A DNA stretch of 64,000 bases from Mycobacterium palustre (GTDB taxonomy: Bacteria > Actinomycetota > Actinomycetes > Mycobacteriales > Mycobacteriaceae). The notes under the pieces are model-generated. The model was not told the origin of the DNA, searched no databases, and worked only from the letters and a program-made list of their open reading frames with translations. Location of the stretch: the NCBI RefSeq assembly GCF_002101785.1, contig NZ_LQPJ01000130.1, positions 62,001 to 126,000 of the forward strand, written 5' to 3'. The position numbers and the translations under genes are program-made. Of the stretch, positions 45,064-54,122 are shown piece by piece; the first letter of the stretch is position 1; each line of letters opens with the position of its first letter.

Positions 45064-46170
45064 GATGGCGTCGACCGCGGCCGACAACCGCGGCTTGAAG
45101 TCGTGCGGTATGGGGATGTACCCGTTGTCCGTCAGCCCGTCCTGCCCGGCACCGATCGTGCTGCGCAGGAACGCCTTCACGGCCGCACCGACCTGCGGGT
45201 CGGGATATTTCGAGCACACGATCTCGTAGGTCGCCAGCACGATCGGATAGGCGTCGGGCTGGTTGGGCCGGTAGAACGAGATGGTGTCGAGGGCCAAGTC
45301 GTTGCCCTGCTTGATGAACCACGCGGCGGAGATCGTCTTGCCCACCGAGTCCGCGCCGATTTCCACCGGGTCCGGGCCGGCCGACGTGACGACCTTGGCC
45401 ATGGTCAGGTGCTGCGCCTGGGCGAACGACCATTCGTTGTAGGTGATCGAGCCCTCGGTGGCCTTGACGGCCGCCGCGGCCCCGTCGTTGCCCTTGGCGC
45501 CCTCGCCGACGCCGCCGTTGAACGTCTTCCCGGCGCCCTTGCCCCACGCGCCGTTGGACGCCGTGTCGAGGTAGCGCTGGAAGTTGTCCGTGGTGCCGGA
45601 CTCGTCGCTGCGGAACACCACACGAATCGGCTCGGCCGGCAGGGTGACGCCCGGATTCAGCGCCTGGATCGCCGGGTCGTTCCAGGTTGTGATGCCGCCG
45701 TTGAAGATTCTGGCCGCGGTGGGACCGTCGAGGCTCAACCCCGACACGCCGTTGACGTGCAAGGCGATCGCGATGGGACCGAACACCACCGGCAGATTCC
45801 ACGCGGGCGAGCCGCACCGCCGCTGCGCCCTGGCATACTCGTCGGCGCTCAGCGGAGAGTCCGAGCCGGCGAAATCCGTCTGGTTGCCCAGGAATTCGCT
45901 GATCCCCGCGCCCGAACCGTTGGGCGTGTAGTTCAGCGACTGCCCGGCGCAGGCCTGTTCGAAGGCCTTGACGAATCGGGTCATCGCGTTCTGCTGGGCG
46001 GTGGAGCCGCTGGCCCGCAGCGTCGGCTTGCCGCCGCAGGCGACCTTCGCCGGCGACGCGCTGGTGGTCGCAGCGCCCCCGGCGGTGTGATGGTCGCCAC
46101 CGCAGGCGCACAGCAGCGCCGCACCGGTGACCAGGATGCCGGTGGCGGCGCCAAAGCGATTGAGCCGCAA
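45058..46170 (-). CDS. pstS3: Phosphate-binding lipoprotein, PstS3 type
   Basis: About 370 residues, nearest to M. tuberculosis PstS3 (Rv0928): LRASGSTAQQNAMTRFVKAFEQ, NQTDFAGSDSPLS, RSDESGTTDNFQRYL and ITYNEWSFAQAQHLTMAKVV. The lipobox is LLCAC. The TTG at 46170 is chosen because the following RLNRFGAATG aligns with the PstS3 start; an in-frame ATG 46212 is an alternative. Here it stands alone, without pstC2/pstA1, between nei and lpqC. Confidence 0.88.
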   Translation of the reverse strand: MRLNRFGAATGILVTGAALLCACGGDHHTAGGAATTSASPAKVACGGKPTLRASGSTAQQNAMTRFVKAFEQACAGQSLNYTPNGSGAGISEFLGNQTDFAGSDSPLSADEYARAQRRCGSPAWNLPVVFGPIAIALHVNGVSGLSLDGPTAARIFNGGITTWNDPAIQALNPGVTLPAEPIRVVFRSDESGTTDNFQRYLDTASNGAWGKGAGKTFNGGVGEGAKGNDGAAAAVKATEGSITYNEWSFAQAQHLTMAKVVTSAGPDPVEIGADSVGKTISAAWFIKQGNDLALDTISFYRPNQPDAYPIVLATYEIVCSKYPDPQVGAAVKAFLRSTIGAGQDGLTDNGYIPIPHDFKPRLSAAVDAIS

Positions 46171-46251
46171 TCGGATTCCCGCAAAAATACCGGATGAGAC
46201 GATCGCGGCCATGAGGCATGGTAACAAGATCGGCCCGTCGCCGCCTGCGGG

Positions 46252-47169
46252 CTAGTTGCGGGCGTGCGCCACGAAGAACTGCGCGATGACCTCCGAGGCG
46301 TCCAGCGCGCGCGAGGTGCGCCCGATGATCGCCTGGGGCAGATACTGTTTGCCCCCCGGCCAGGTGTGGCCGCCGTTGTCGATCTGGTAGAACACCACCT
46401 CGGTGGACGCCGCGCACCCGGCCGAATCGAAGCGGTGCACGACGGTGCCGTCCCCCACGTTGGGCAGCACCTGCACCGTCGGATCTCCGTGGCAGCCATC
46501 GACTGCGCGCCACTTGTCCACCATGCTGGTGACCGCGATGGCATGGCTGAGCCCGCCGCGACCGCGCACGTCGCCGCCCTTGAACGGCACCAGCGGGTCC
46601 GCGGTGCCGTGCGCCTCTAGGACCGACACCGGTCGCGACGGGTTGCAGGCCACCCCGGCGCCCAGCGTGCCCGCGACGGGCGCGATGGCGGCGAAGACGT
46701 CGGCGCGCTCGCAGGCCAGCCGGTTGGACATGAAGCCGCCGTTGGACATGCCGGTGGCGAACACGTGCCCGGGCGCGATGTTGTAGTCGCCCTGCAGCTT
46801 TGCCGCCAGCGCGACCAGGAACCCGACGTCGTCGACGTGGCGGCGGTCCGCCGGCGACGCGCCCCGCCCGTCGGCCCAGCTCTTCTCGAAACCGTCGGGA
46901 TAGGCCACCACGAGGTGGTTTTCATCGGCGACCGTGTCGAAGTCGGTCAGCCCCCGCTGCCCCACCCCGGTGCCACCGCCGCCGTGCAGGCTGAGCACCA
47001 ACCCGACCGGATCGCCGGGTGGCACGTGCACGGTGTACGTCCGGTCCATGCCGCCGGAACGCAGGGTGCCGGGCACGTCTCGGACGCTGGCCGCCGAGAC
47101 GTGCCGCTCGCCGCAGCCGACCAGACACGCCGCCAGCACAGCCAGCGACAACCAGCGAAGGTACGGCAC
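46252..47169 (-). CDS. lpqC: Esterase lipoprotein LpqC
   Basis: 305 residues, matching Rv3298c. Lipoprotein signal with LVGC (Cys near 19), then an alpha/beta-hydrolase fold of the PHB-depolymerase type: LSLHGGGGTG oxyanion region, GMSNGGFM nucleophile elbow, AHGTADPLVP with the acid residue, and GGHTWPGG with the catalytic His. GTG 47169 is preferred because it starts the lipoprotein leader directly. In M. tuberculosis atsB follows; here that gene survives only as a fragment further on. Confidence 0.92.
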   Translation of the reverse strand: MPYLRWLSLAVLAACLVGCGERHVSAASVRDVPGTLRSGGMDRTYTVHVPPGDPVGLVLSLHGGGGTGVGQRGLTDFDTVADENHLVVAYPDGFEKSWADGRGASPADRRHVDDVGFLVALAAKLQGDYNIAPGHVFATGMSNGGFMSNRLACERADVFAAIAPVAGTLGAGVACNPSRPVSVLEAHGTADPLVPFKGGDVRGRGGLSHAIAVTSMVDKWRAVDGCHGDPTVQVLPNVGDGTVVHRFDSAGCAASTEVVFYQIDNGGHTWPGGKQYLPQAIIGRTSRALDASEVIAQFFVAHARN

Positions 47170-47260
47170 GGGGGTCAAGTTACCGATCGCGCGGCCCGGC
47201 GCGGAACGAACTCGTGTTGCGCTGTTCGCAATATCGGCGATCATTGGATAAAGCCAAGCC

Positions 47261-47277
47261 GTAACCTGCTGGCAACG
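47261..47277 (+). promoter_or_regulatory. Motif shared by two DUF732 upstream regions (copy 1)
   Basis: GTAACCTGCTGGCAACG here and GTAACCTGCAGCAAACG at 47724-47740 precede two neighbouring DUF732 genes. TAACCT could act as a -10 element. A shared regulator or a duplicated promoter are both possible. Confidence 0.4.
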
Positions 47278-47337
47278 TTGTAGACCGAACCTGAAGCCAT
47301 CTAACCAATGACTCGTCCGTCCACAGGGGTATCAGAA

Positions 47338-47691
47338 ATGACAAATACGCGTTCGCGCAAACGCAGCCCGCGACTGGCCCTGTTGGCTGCGGGTTTCCTC
47401 CCGGCGGTCGCGCTGCTCGGCCCGGTCGCCGCGGACCCGGTCGCTCACGCCGACGGCACCGACGACGCGTTCATCACGGCGCTGCATAACCACGGCCTCG
47501 CGCACGAGTCGCCCAAAGCCGCGGTCACGGCCGCTCATCTGGTGTGTCACCAACTCGACCTGGGCAAGACCCAGGACCAGATCGCGACCGACGTGATGAA
47601 CAGCAGCGGCCTCGACGGCGACAACGCCGGGTTCTTCGTCGCCCTCGCCGAGCGCGCGTACTGCCCGCAATACGCCGACATCCCGTCCTGA
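47338..47691 (+). CDS. Secreted DUF732 protein
   Basis: 117 residues. Signal peptide (hydrophobic about 14-38, VAHA-D cleavage) and DUF732 domain with two cysteines (HLVCHQL and AYCPQY). ATG 47338 has an AGGGGT ribosome-binding site; an upstream ATG 47308 is in frame but lacks one. Relative of the genes at 44740 and 47797. Confidence 0.85.
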   Translation: MTNTRSRKRSPRLALLAAGFLPAVALLGPVAADPVAHADGTDDAFITALHNHGLAHESPKAAVTAAHLVCHQLDLGKTQDQIATDVMNSSGLDGDNAGFFVALAERAYCPQYADIPS

Positions 47692-47723
47692 CGGGTCGAG
47701 CGCCACACGCGTCCCGCGAGGCT

Positions 47724-47740
47724 GTAACCTGCAGCAAACG
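47724..47740 (+). promoter_or_regulatory. Motif shared by two DUF732 upstream regions (copy 2)
   Basis: Second copy of the GTAACCTGC...GCAA(A)CG motif, 73 nt before ATG 47797. Copy 1 lies 77 nt before its gene's ATG 47338, a similar distance. Confidence 0.4.
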
Positions 47741-47796
47741 CGCCACAACGGCGCGCTTAGCGACTAAAGGTGGTTCGCCCGGTGGGAGTAGCGGAG

Positions 47797-48141
47797 ATGA
47801 CTGGCACCCCTGCACGCGTGCGCGGCGTGGCGCCGCTGGTGTGGGCCGCCGGCATGGTAGTGGCCGGGACGCTCGCGACCATGACGCCGGTGGCCGCGAC
47901 CGCAAACGCCGACGCGACCGACGACGCCTTCCTGTCGGCGCTGAGGGGCAAGGGCATCCACTTCGGTTCCCCGGACAAGGCCTTCGTCGCCGGTCACGAG
48001 GTGTGCGACGAGCTGGCTAACGGCAAGACGGCGGTGCAGGTCGCCTCGACGGTGCAGAGCAACAGCAACATGGACGGCTACCACGCGGGTTTCTTCGTCG
48101 GGGCGGCGATCCGCGCCTACTGCCCGCAGTTCGCGTCTTAA
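47797..48141 (+). CDS. Secreted DUF732 protein
   Basis: 114 residues. Signal peptide (about residues 9-38, TANA-D), then DDAFLSALRGKGIHF, GHEVCDELANGK and GYHAGFFVGAAIRAYCPQ. ATG 47797 with a GCGGAG ribosome-binding site is chosen over GTG 47770. Closest in the window to the protein at 44740. The role of the family is unknown. Confidence 0.85.
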   Translation: MTGTPARVRGVAPLVWAAGMVVAGTLATMTPVAATANADATDDAFLSALRGKGIHFGSPDKAFVAGHEVCDELANGKTAVQVASTVQSNSNMDGYHAGFFVGAAIRAYCPQFAS

Positions 48142-48222
48142 CTCGAACGAAACGTCGCGCACGCAAAGACGTGACGTGTCGGCATAAAAATTCAGGTACC
48201 AACGACCCTGGAGACTATTTAA

Positions 48223-48435
48223 GTGGTATCGAGAATTTTAGTCGGCGCCGCCGCTGCCGTCGGGACGGCAATCGCGATGGCGGCGCCGGCCGGCGCCGAT
48301 CCCAGCGTGTTCAACGACCTCAGTTGCAGTTGTCCGCAGACCGTCTCCAACGGCGGGTCCTCGGTCGCGGACCAGATCGATCGGGGCATTCAATCCGGTC
48401 TTGCCGGCACGAATGTCGTTCGGGCCGAACAGTAG
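48223..48435 (+). CDS. Small secreted protein
   Basis: 70 residues: signal peptide ending in PAGA-D (residues 1-26) and a short mature part with the cysteine pair in LSCSCPQT. Similar small exported proteins occur in mycobacteria; no function is known. GTG 48223. It overlaps the arylsulfatase remnant on the opposite strand. Confidence 0.65.
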   Translation: MVSRILVGAAAAVGTAIAMAAPAGADPSVFNDLSCSCPQTVSNGGSSVADQIDRGIQSGLAGTNVVRAEQ

Positions 48436-48553
48436 TTGAGCCGCCGCGCCTGCTCGGCTTCGGGCGCAACGGGTTTGAAATCGAAGACGACCTCCTTGAC
48501 CGTCCCGGTGAACGCGTAGGGCGCCTTGTCCTCGTAGCGGCACCAGGACGGGA
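48390..48553 (-). pseudogene. 3' remnant of an arylsulfatase gene (probably atsB)
   Basis: RYEDKAPYAFTGTVKEVVFDFKP is the C-terminal strand signature of actinobacterial arylsulfatases. All upstream sulfatase sequence, including the CxPSR active site, is gone; the fragment joins directly to another gene's 5' end at about 48554. In M. tuberculosis atsB (Rv3299c) sits just here after lpqC. It is therefore a deletion scar. Confidence 0.7.
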
Positions 48554-48655
48554 TTGCCGTACTTCGGTCGCCGCGGTGAGGGTTTCGAATTCCCGGCGGG
48601 CCGCGTCGAGATCCTGGTGGCCGGCGACGATGACCAGCGTTTGCTCTTCGCTCAT
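48554..48655 (-). pseudogene. 5' remnant of an unidentified gene fused to the arylsulfatase scar
   Basis: ATG 48655 encodes MSEEQTLVIVAGHQDLDAAR and a little more before entering arylsulfatase sequence in a mismatched frame. The start resembles small mycobacterial membrane-associated proteins of the DUF1269/DUF6325 kind, but the match is weak. Confidence 0.45.
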
Positions 48656-48666
48656 GGCTCGGCGGA

Positions 48667-51299
48667 CTACGTCCGCACCCGCGCCCGCGGGGCGAAACGC
48701 CGTGGATGTAGTGAAAGCGCGCGGCGCGGCGCCGGATGCGATGGGCGTGCCCGCGCGTGCGCTGCGGTTGCCCGACGTGGTTCATCGGCTCGGCGTAGAA
48801 CATCAGCTTGGCAAGCTCCACCAGGATCAGATAAACGACGACAAAGCCGCCCAGCACGGCGAAGAACTGCCACGGCAGCGTGGTGAAGCCGAGGGTGTGG
48901 GCCAGCGGCGAGATCGTGAGTACGACTCCGGTAACGACCACCGTGAGGCTGGTGATGGTCAGCGGGACGCTGGCGCGGCTGCGGAAGAACGGCACCTTGC
49001 GCGTGCGGATGGCGAAGATGATCAGGGTCTGCGTCGCAAGCGATTCCACGAACCAGCCGGTGCGGAACTCGATGGCGCCGGCGTGCAGCACGCCCAGCAT
49101 CAGCCCGAACGTCAGGAAATCGAACAAGGAGCTGATCGGCCCGAAGATCAGCATGAACCGGCGGATGAACGCGACGTTCCAGTGCGACGGCGCGTGCAGC
49201 TGCTCCTCGTCGACCCGGTCGGTCGGGATCGCCAGTTGCGAGCTGTCGTAGAGCAGATTGTTCAGCAGGATCTGGCTGGGCAGCATCGGCAGGAACGGCA
49301 GCAGCGCCGAGGCGGCGGCGGCGCTGAACATGTTGCCGATGTTGCTCGACGTGCCCATCAGCACGTACTTGATGGTGTTGGCGAAGATCCGCCGGCCTCG
49401 GCGACGCCGGTGGCCAGCACGCCCAGGTCCTTTTCCAGCAGCACCACGTCGGCCGCGTCCTTGGCGACATCGGTGGCGCTGTCGACCGAAATCCCCTCGT
49501 CGGCCGCGTGCAGGGCCAAGGCGTCGTTCACACCGTCGCCGAGGAAGCCGACCGATCGCCCGTTGCGGCGCAGCGCGACGATCAGCCGCGCCTTCTGCTC
49601 GGGCGAGATGCGGGCGAAGATGGTGTGGTTTTGCGCCGCATCGACGAACCCGTCGTCGTCGAGGGGCTCCGGCTCGGCACCGGTGACGGTGCCCTTGGAG
49701 GCCAAACCGAGGTCCGCGCAGACCTTTTCGGCGACCCGCGCGTTGTCGCCGGTGGCGACCTTGAGTTCGATGCCCAGCGCCGCCAGCTGCGACAGGGATT
49801 GGCGTGCGGCTGGTTTGGGTTCGTCGGCGAAGACCAGGAAGCCCGCCAGCGTCAGGTCGCGTTCGTCGTCGGCGGTGATGGTGGTGAGCTCGGCGGCAGG
49901 CCGGGTGGCGACGGCGACCACCCGGCGCCCGGCGCCAAACAGACCCGCGAGGGTCTCCTGCGCGACGGCGGGCGTCGCTCGGCAACGATCCAGCACCTGC
50001 TCGGGCGCGCCTTTCATTACGAGGAGGCGCGTCCCGTCGTCGTCGACCAACACCGACGACGCGCGGCGCTCGTGGTCAAACGGCAGCGTCGCGACCCGGC
50101 GCACCGCCTCGCCCACCAACCGCCGTGGCTGGGTCGACTCCCAGAGCGCGGCGTCGAGCGGATTGGCGCTCACGCCACCGGATTCCGGGTCGACGTCGGT
50201 GGCGAGCGGCCCGAGCCGCCGGACCGGATCGGCGGGGGCGCCGGCGGGGTCGATCGCGTCGATCAGGCGGATCCGGCCCTCCGTCAGGGTGCCGGTCTTG
50301 TCGGTGATGAGGATGTCGATGTCCCCCAGGTCTTCGATGCATACCAGGCGCTTGACGAGGACCTTCGCCTTGGCCAGCTGCCGCGACCCCGTCGCCAGGC
50401 TGGTGCTGACCACGGCGGGCAGCAGCTGCGGCGCGATGCCGACCGCGATCGCCAGCGAGAACAGCACGGAATCGATGATCGGCTTGGCGAGCAGCAGGTT
50501 GCTGGCCAAAATGACCACCATCAGCGCGATCGCGACCTGCAGCAGCAAGTAGGAGAACCGGCGCAGCCCCACCTGGAAATCGGTCTCGGGTTGACGCTCG
50601 TCCAAACCCGCTGCGATGCGGCCGAATTCGGCACCCTTACCGGTGGCGTACACCACCCCGGTGCCCACCCCGGCGCTGACGATGGTGCCCATGAACGCCA
50701 GGTCCGTCGACTCGGCCAACTCGGCGCCGGTGGACACCGCCTCCGGCGATTTCTCCGAGCCCATCGACTCCCCGGTCAGGATGCTCTCGTCGCATTCCAG
50801 GCCGCTAACCTCGATCAGCCGGACATCGGCTGGCACCGCCTCACCCAGCGACAGCCGGATCACGTCGCCCGGAACCAGGTCGGTGACGTTGACCGCGACG
50901 AACTTCGAGTCGCGCCGCGCCAGCGCGCGGTGGTGCACTCCCGCGTGCAGGTCGGCGGCGCCCGCTCGGCGCGATACTCGTTGAAGAAGCCCAAACCGAT
51001 GCTGGCCGCAAGAATCACGCCGATGATGACCGCCTGCATGCTGTCGCCCAGGAAGTACGAGACGATCGCGGTGCCGGCCAGCAGGATGAGCACCGCGCTG
51101 CGCAGCTGACGGCCAAGACCGCGAGCGCGTTGACGTGGTGGGTCCGCACCGCGTTCGGGCCGTGCCGCGCCAGCCGGGCGGCGGCCTAGGTGCTCGACAG
51201 CCCCGCGGCCGAACTGTCCAGCCATCCCAGAACCTGCTCTACCGGAGCGCCGGCGACCTGCTTGGCCGTCAGCGCCGCCGAATCCAGCACGCTGGTCAC
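48667..51299 (-). pseudogene. Decayed MgtA-type (P3B) magnesium-transporting ATPase
   Basis: GTG 51299 (GAGGAG ribosome-binding site, overlapping the phoU remnant stop) starts an ATPase whose pieces are in order: VLDSAALTAKQVAGAPVEQVLG, VSYFLGDSMQAVIIGVIL, LVPGDVIRLSLGEAVPADVRLI, DESILTGES, LITDKTGTLTEG, KGAPEQVLDRC, GDGVNDALALHAAD, and the C-terminal membrane part with LLNNLLYDSSQ. The gene has a TAG at about 51186-51188 and one-base frame changes near 51110, 50958 and 49395. The C terminus is ragged (in another frame it stops at 48667). Not functional as read. Confidence 0.85.
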
Positions 51300-51461
51300 C
51301 GGGTCTCCTCCTCGGCCGGCAGCACACCGCTATCCATGAAGATGACGGGGCGACCGATTTCGACGGCGTGATCGGCGAAGCGCTCCTAAAGGCGGCCCAC
51401 CGCACATCTCGCCCAGGCGCCCGGCCAAGTCATCTAGCTCCTCGTGACAGGCGGTTCGCAT
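51296..51461 (-). pseudogene. PhoU/PhoY remnant with an internal deletion
   Basis: ATG 51461 gives MRTACHEELDDLAGRLGEMC, the PhoU N terminus. A few codons later, in another frame, ERFADHAVEIGRPVIFM and GVLPAEEET follow, which is the PhoU C terminus. Some 165 codons between are missing. In M. tuberculosis phoY1 (Rv3301c) is close to this region. The stop overlaps the mgtA start (GTGA), showing it was once in an operon with it. Confidence 0.8.
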
Positions 51462-51818
51462 CCGCCAATCATCGCCGCGGCGGCGGCTACGCGACAGAGG
51501 CTTAAGTTCTCTTCCTCAGGCCGCGAACCCGCCGAAAGCCCTGGCGCAACCTGCCGTTCACGCTCGAAACACACTGCGGCCACCTGCGGCGTTCAAGTGA
51601 AATGCACCCGCGGAAGTCGCGGCGGCCGATTCGGTGCCGCCGGCAATGTTCACCAAAACTTGCCCGGCCTTTCGCGTGACGAGAGTCCCGCATTCAAGTG
51701 GCGATGGTATTCGCAGTTGCTGGCCCAAGACCTGCCAGTGATGTGACACCCGGCCCTAGTCGGCCCGGCGAATGCGGTTCAGGCTGACGACAAGGCCTGT
51801 ATTCCCGAAGGGAACGGT
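51462..51818. other. Intergenic stretch without a recognised gene
   Basis: 357 bp between the PhoU remnant and the hemerythrin ATPase. Both strands have open frames of up to 100 codons but without recognisable sequence or start signals. A GAAGGGA ribosome-binding site near 51806 belongs to the next gene. Confidence 0.5.
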
Positions 51819-54122
51819 GTGGGCGGCAGAGGATTTGCGACTTTGGTGTCGCTGAGCGTCGGTGCGCTGGCATCGGGCGGTATCGCCTGGCTGGTCGGCG
51901 CGCGCGACGTCGCCGACGGGTGCTGGATCGCGGGGGCGGTGGCGGCCCTGGTTCCGGCGACGGTCTGGGTGCTAGCGGCGCTGCGCCGCGGCCGGTTCGG
52001 GGTCGACCTCATCGCGGTCCTGTCGCTGGTCGGCACGCTGCTGGTCGGCGAGTACCTCGCCGGTGCGTTGATCGCCGTGATGCTGGCCGGTGGCCGGGCG
52101 CTGGAGGCCGCGGCCGAGCGCCGCGCGTCGCACGACCTGCGGGCCCTGCTCGAACACGCCCCGCGGTTCGCCCGCCGCCGCGTCGGATCGACGGTCAGCA
52201 CGATCGACCTGGCCGACGTGGCGATCGACGACCTGCTGGTCGTCGGCCCGGGCGAGGTGGTGCCCGTGGACGGGCGCGTCGCCAGCGCCGCGGCGGTGCT
52301 CGACGAGTCGGTGCTGACCGGCGAGCCACTGCAGGTAGAGCGCGGATTGGGCGAACCGGTGCGTAGCGGGGTGGTCAACGCCAGCGGCGCGTTCGACATG
52401 CGCGCCACCGCCACGGCCGAGGACAGCACGTACGCCCAGATCGTGCGGCTGGCCGCGCGGGCCGGGGCCGAGAACGCGCCGGTGGTGCGGCTGGCCGACC
52501 GCTACGCGGCGTGGTTCTTGCCGTTGGCCCTGTTGGTCGCGGGCGGGGCATGGCTGGCCAGCGGGTCGGCGGTGCGGGCCGTCGCCGTGCTGGTAGTGGC
52601 GACGCCGTGCCCGCTGCTGCTTGCCGCGCCGGTGGCGATCGTGTCCGGGCTGTCGCGGGCGTCGCGGCGGGGCGTGGTGGTGCGCGGCGGTGCCGCTCTC
52701 GAGAACCTTGGCCACGCAACGACTTTGGTGATGGACAAGACGGGCACGTTGACCATGGGGCGCCCCGTCGTCATCGACGTCGCGGCCGCGCCGGGGCGCG
52801 ACGCCATCGACATTTTGCGCCTGGCGGCGTCGGTGGATCAGCTGTCCCCGCACGTGCTCGCCGAGGCGATCGTCACCGAAGCCCTCGCCCGCGGCCTGCG
52901 GCTGTCGCTTCCCACCGACGTGGTCGAGGAACCGGGGCGGGGCGTCACCGCCACCGTAGGCGACCAGCGCATCTACGTCGGCAAACTCGGCGGAGACACG
53001 TCAACGGAGTGGGCCCGCGCCGCGGTGAACCGCGCCCTGCTGGACACCGCCGCGATCGCCTGGGTCTGCGTCGACGGGCGACCGGCCGGCGCGGTGCTGC
53101 TGCGCGACCCGCTGCGTCGCCACGCACCACGCACCGTGCGCCGGTTGCGCGGCGCCGGGCTGCGGCGGCTGGTGATGCTTACCGGCGACCGCGCCGAGCC
53201 CGCCCGCGAGGTCGCCGCGGTCTTGGGGCTCGACGACTTCTACGCCGAGCAGAGCCCGGCCGACAAGGTGGCCGCCGTGCGCGCCGAACAGGGCCGCGCG
53301 GTCACCGTGATGGTCGGCGACGGGGTGAACGATGCCCCCGCGCTGGCCGCGGCCGGCGTCGGCGTCGCGATGGGGGCGCGCGGTGCCACCGCCTCCTCGG
53401 CTGCCGCCGACATCGTGTTGACCACCGATCGGCTGGAGCGACTCGCGGACGCGATGGACATCGCGCGGTGGTCGCGGCGCATCGCCGTGCAGAGCGCGGT
53501 CGTCGGCATGGGCCTGTCGCTGGCCGCGATGGCCGTCGCCGCTCTCGGGTGGCTGCCGCCGGCCGCCGGCGCGCTGCTGCAAGAGGGCATCGACGTGGCG
53601 GTCATCCTCAACGCGCTGCGGGCCCGGCGCGGCGACCCGTCCCTCGACGTCGACCTGCCCGCGGAAACCGAACGGATGCTGCGCCGCTTCGATGCCGAAC
53701 ACGACGAGCTGCGCGACACCATCGGCCTGCTGAGGGAGGCGGCCGACCGTCTGGCCGAAGCGCCTAATCAAGCTGCGCTGCAGGCGGTCACGCGCGCCCA
53801 TGGCCTGCTCGTGGACCGCATCCTTCCCCACGAACGCGCCGAGGAAACCCAGCTCTACCCCGCCCTGGCCCATCCGTTGGGCACCGGCGAGGCCACCGCC
53901 ACCATGAGCCGGACCCACGCCGAGATACAACGGCTGTCGGACCGGATCGGCGCGCACCTGGCCCTGGCCCGAAGCGGCGGCCGTGTCAAGCCGGACCAGG
54001 TCGACGACCTGCTCGCCTGCCTGTACGGGCTGTACGCGTTGCTGCGCTTGCACTTCCTGCAGGAGGAGGAAAACTACTTCACCCTGAGCGCGGACGAACC
54101 CGCCGAAGGGTCATCCCGCTGA
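51819..54122 (+). CDS. P1B-type ATPase with C-terminal hemerythrin-like (HHE) domain, P1B-5-like
   Basis: 767 residues. ATPase part: VLTGEPLQV, membrane metal-site motif TPCPLLLAAPVA (Cys264), DKTGT (Asp306), an HP-loop variant (SPHVLAEA, no SRHP) and GDGVNDAPALAAA. The last 135 residues form a four-helix HHE domain: His628 (DAEHDEL), His671 with Glu675 (LPHERAEE), His700 (RTHAEIQ), His745 and Glu749 (RLHFLQEEE). Such TPCP/hemerythrin ATPases are the P1B-5 group, with Ni/Fe export shown for Sinorhizobium Nia. Metal for this one is unknown. GTG 51819. Confidence 0.88.
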   Translation: MGGRGFATLVSLSVGALASGGIAWLVGARDVADGCWIAGAVAALVPATVWVLAALRRGRFGVDLIAVLSLVGTLLVGEYLAGALIAVMLAGGRALEAAAERRASHDLRALLEHAPRFARRRVGSTVSTIDLADVAIDDLLVVGPGEVVPVDGRVASAAAVLDESVLTGEPLQVERGLGEPVRSGVVNASGAFDMRATATAEDSTYAQIVRLAARAGAENAPVVRLADRYAAWFLPLALLVAGGAWLASGSAVRAVAVLVVATPCPLLLAAPVAIVSGLSRASRRGVVVRGGAALENLGHATTLVMDKTGTLTMGRPVVIDVAAAPGRDAIDILRLAASVDQLSPHVLAEAIVTEALARGLRLSLPTDVVEEPGRGVTATVGDQRIYVGKLGGDTSTEWARAAVNRALLDTAAIAWVCVDGRPAGAVLLRDPLRRHAPRTVRRLRGAGLRRLVMLTGDRAEPAREVAAVLGLDDFYAEQSPADKVAAVRAEQGRAVTVMVGDGVNDAPALAAAGVGVAMGARGATASSAAADIVLTTDRLERLADAMDIARWSRRIAVQSAVVGMGLSLAAMAVAALGWLPPAAGALLQEGIDVAVILNALRARRGDPSLDVDLPAETERMLRRFDAEHDELRDTIGLLREAADRLAEAPNQAALQAVTRAHGLLVDRILPHERAEETQLYPALAHPLGTGEATATMSRTHAEIQRLSDRIGAHLALARSGGRVKPDQVDDLLACLYGLYALLRLHFLQEEENYFTLSADEPAEGSSR

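Noticed and set aside
51444..51749. Open frames of 60-100 codons on both strands before the hemerythrin ATPase
   Set aside because: No recognisable domains, no ribosome-binding site, and composition unlike a coding sequence.
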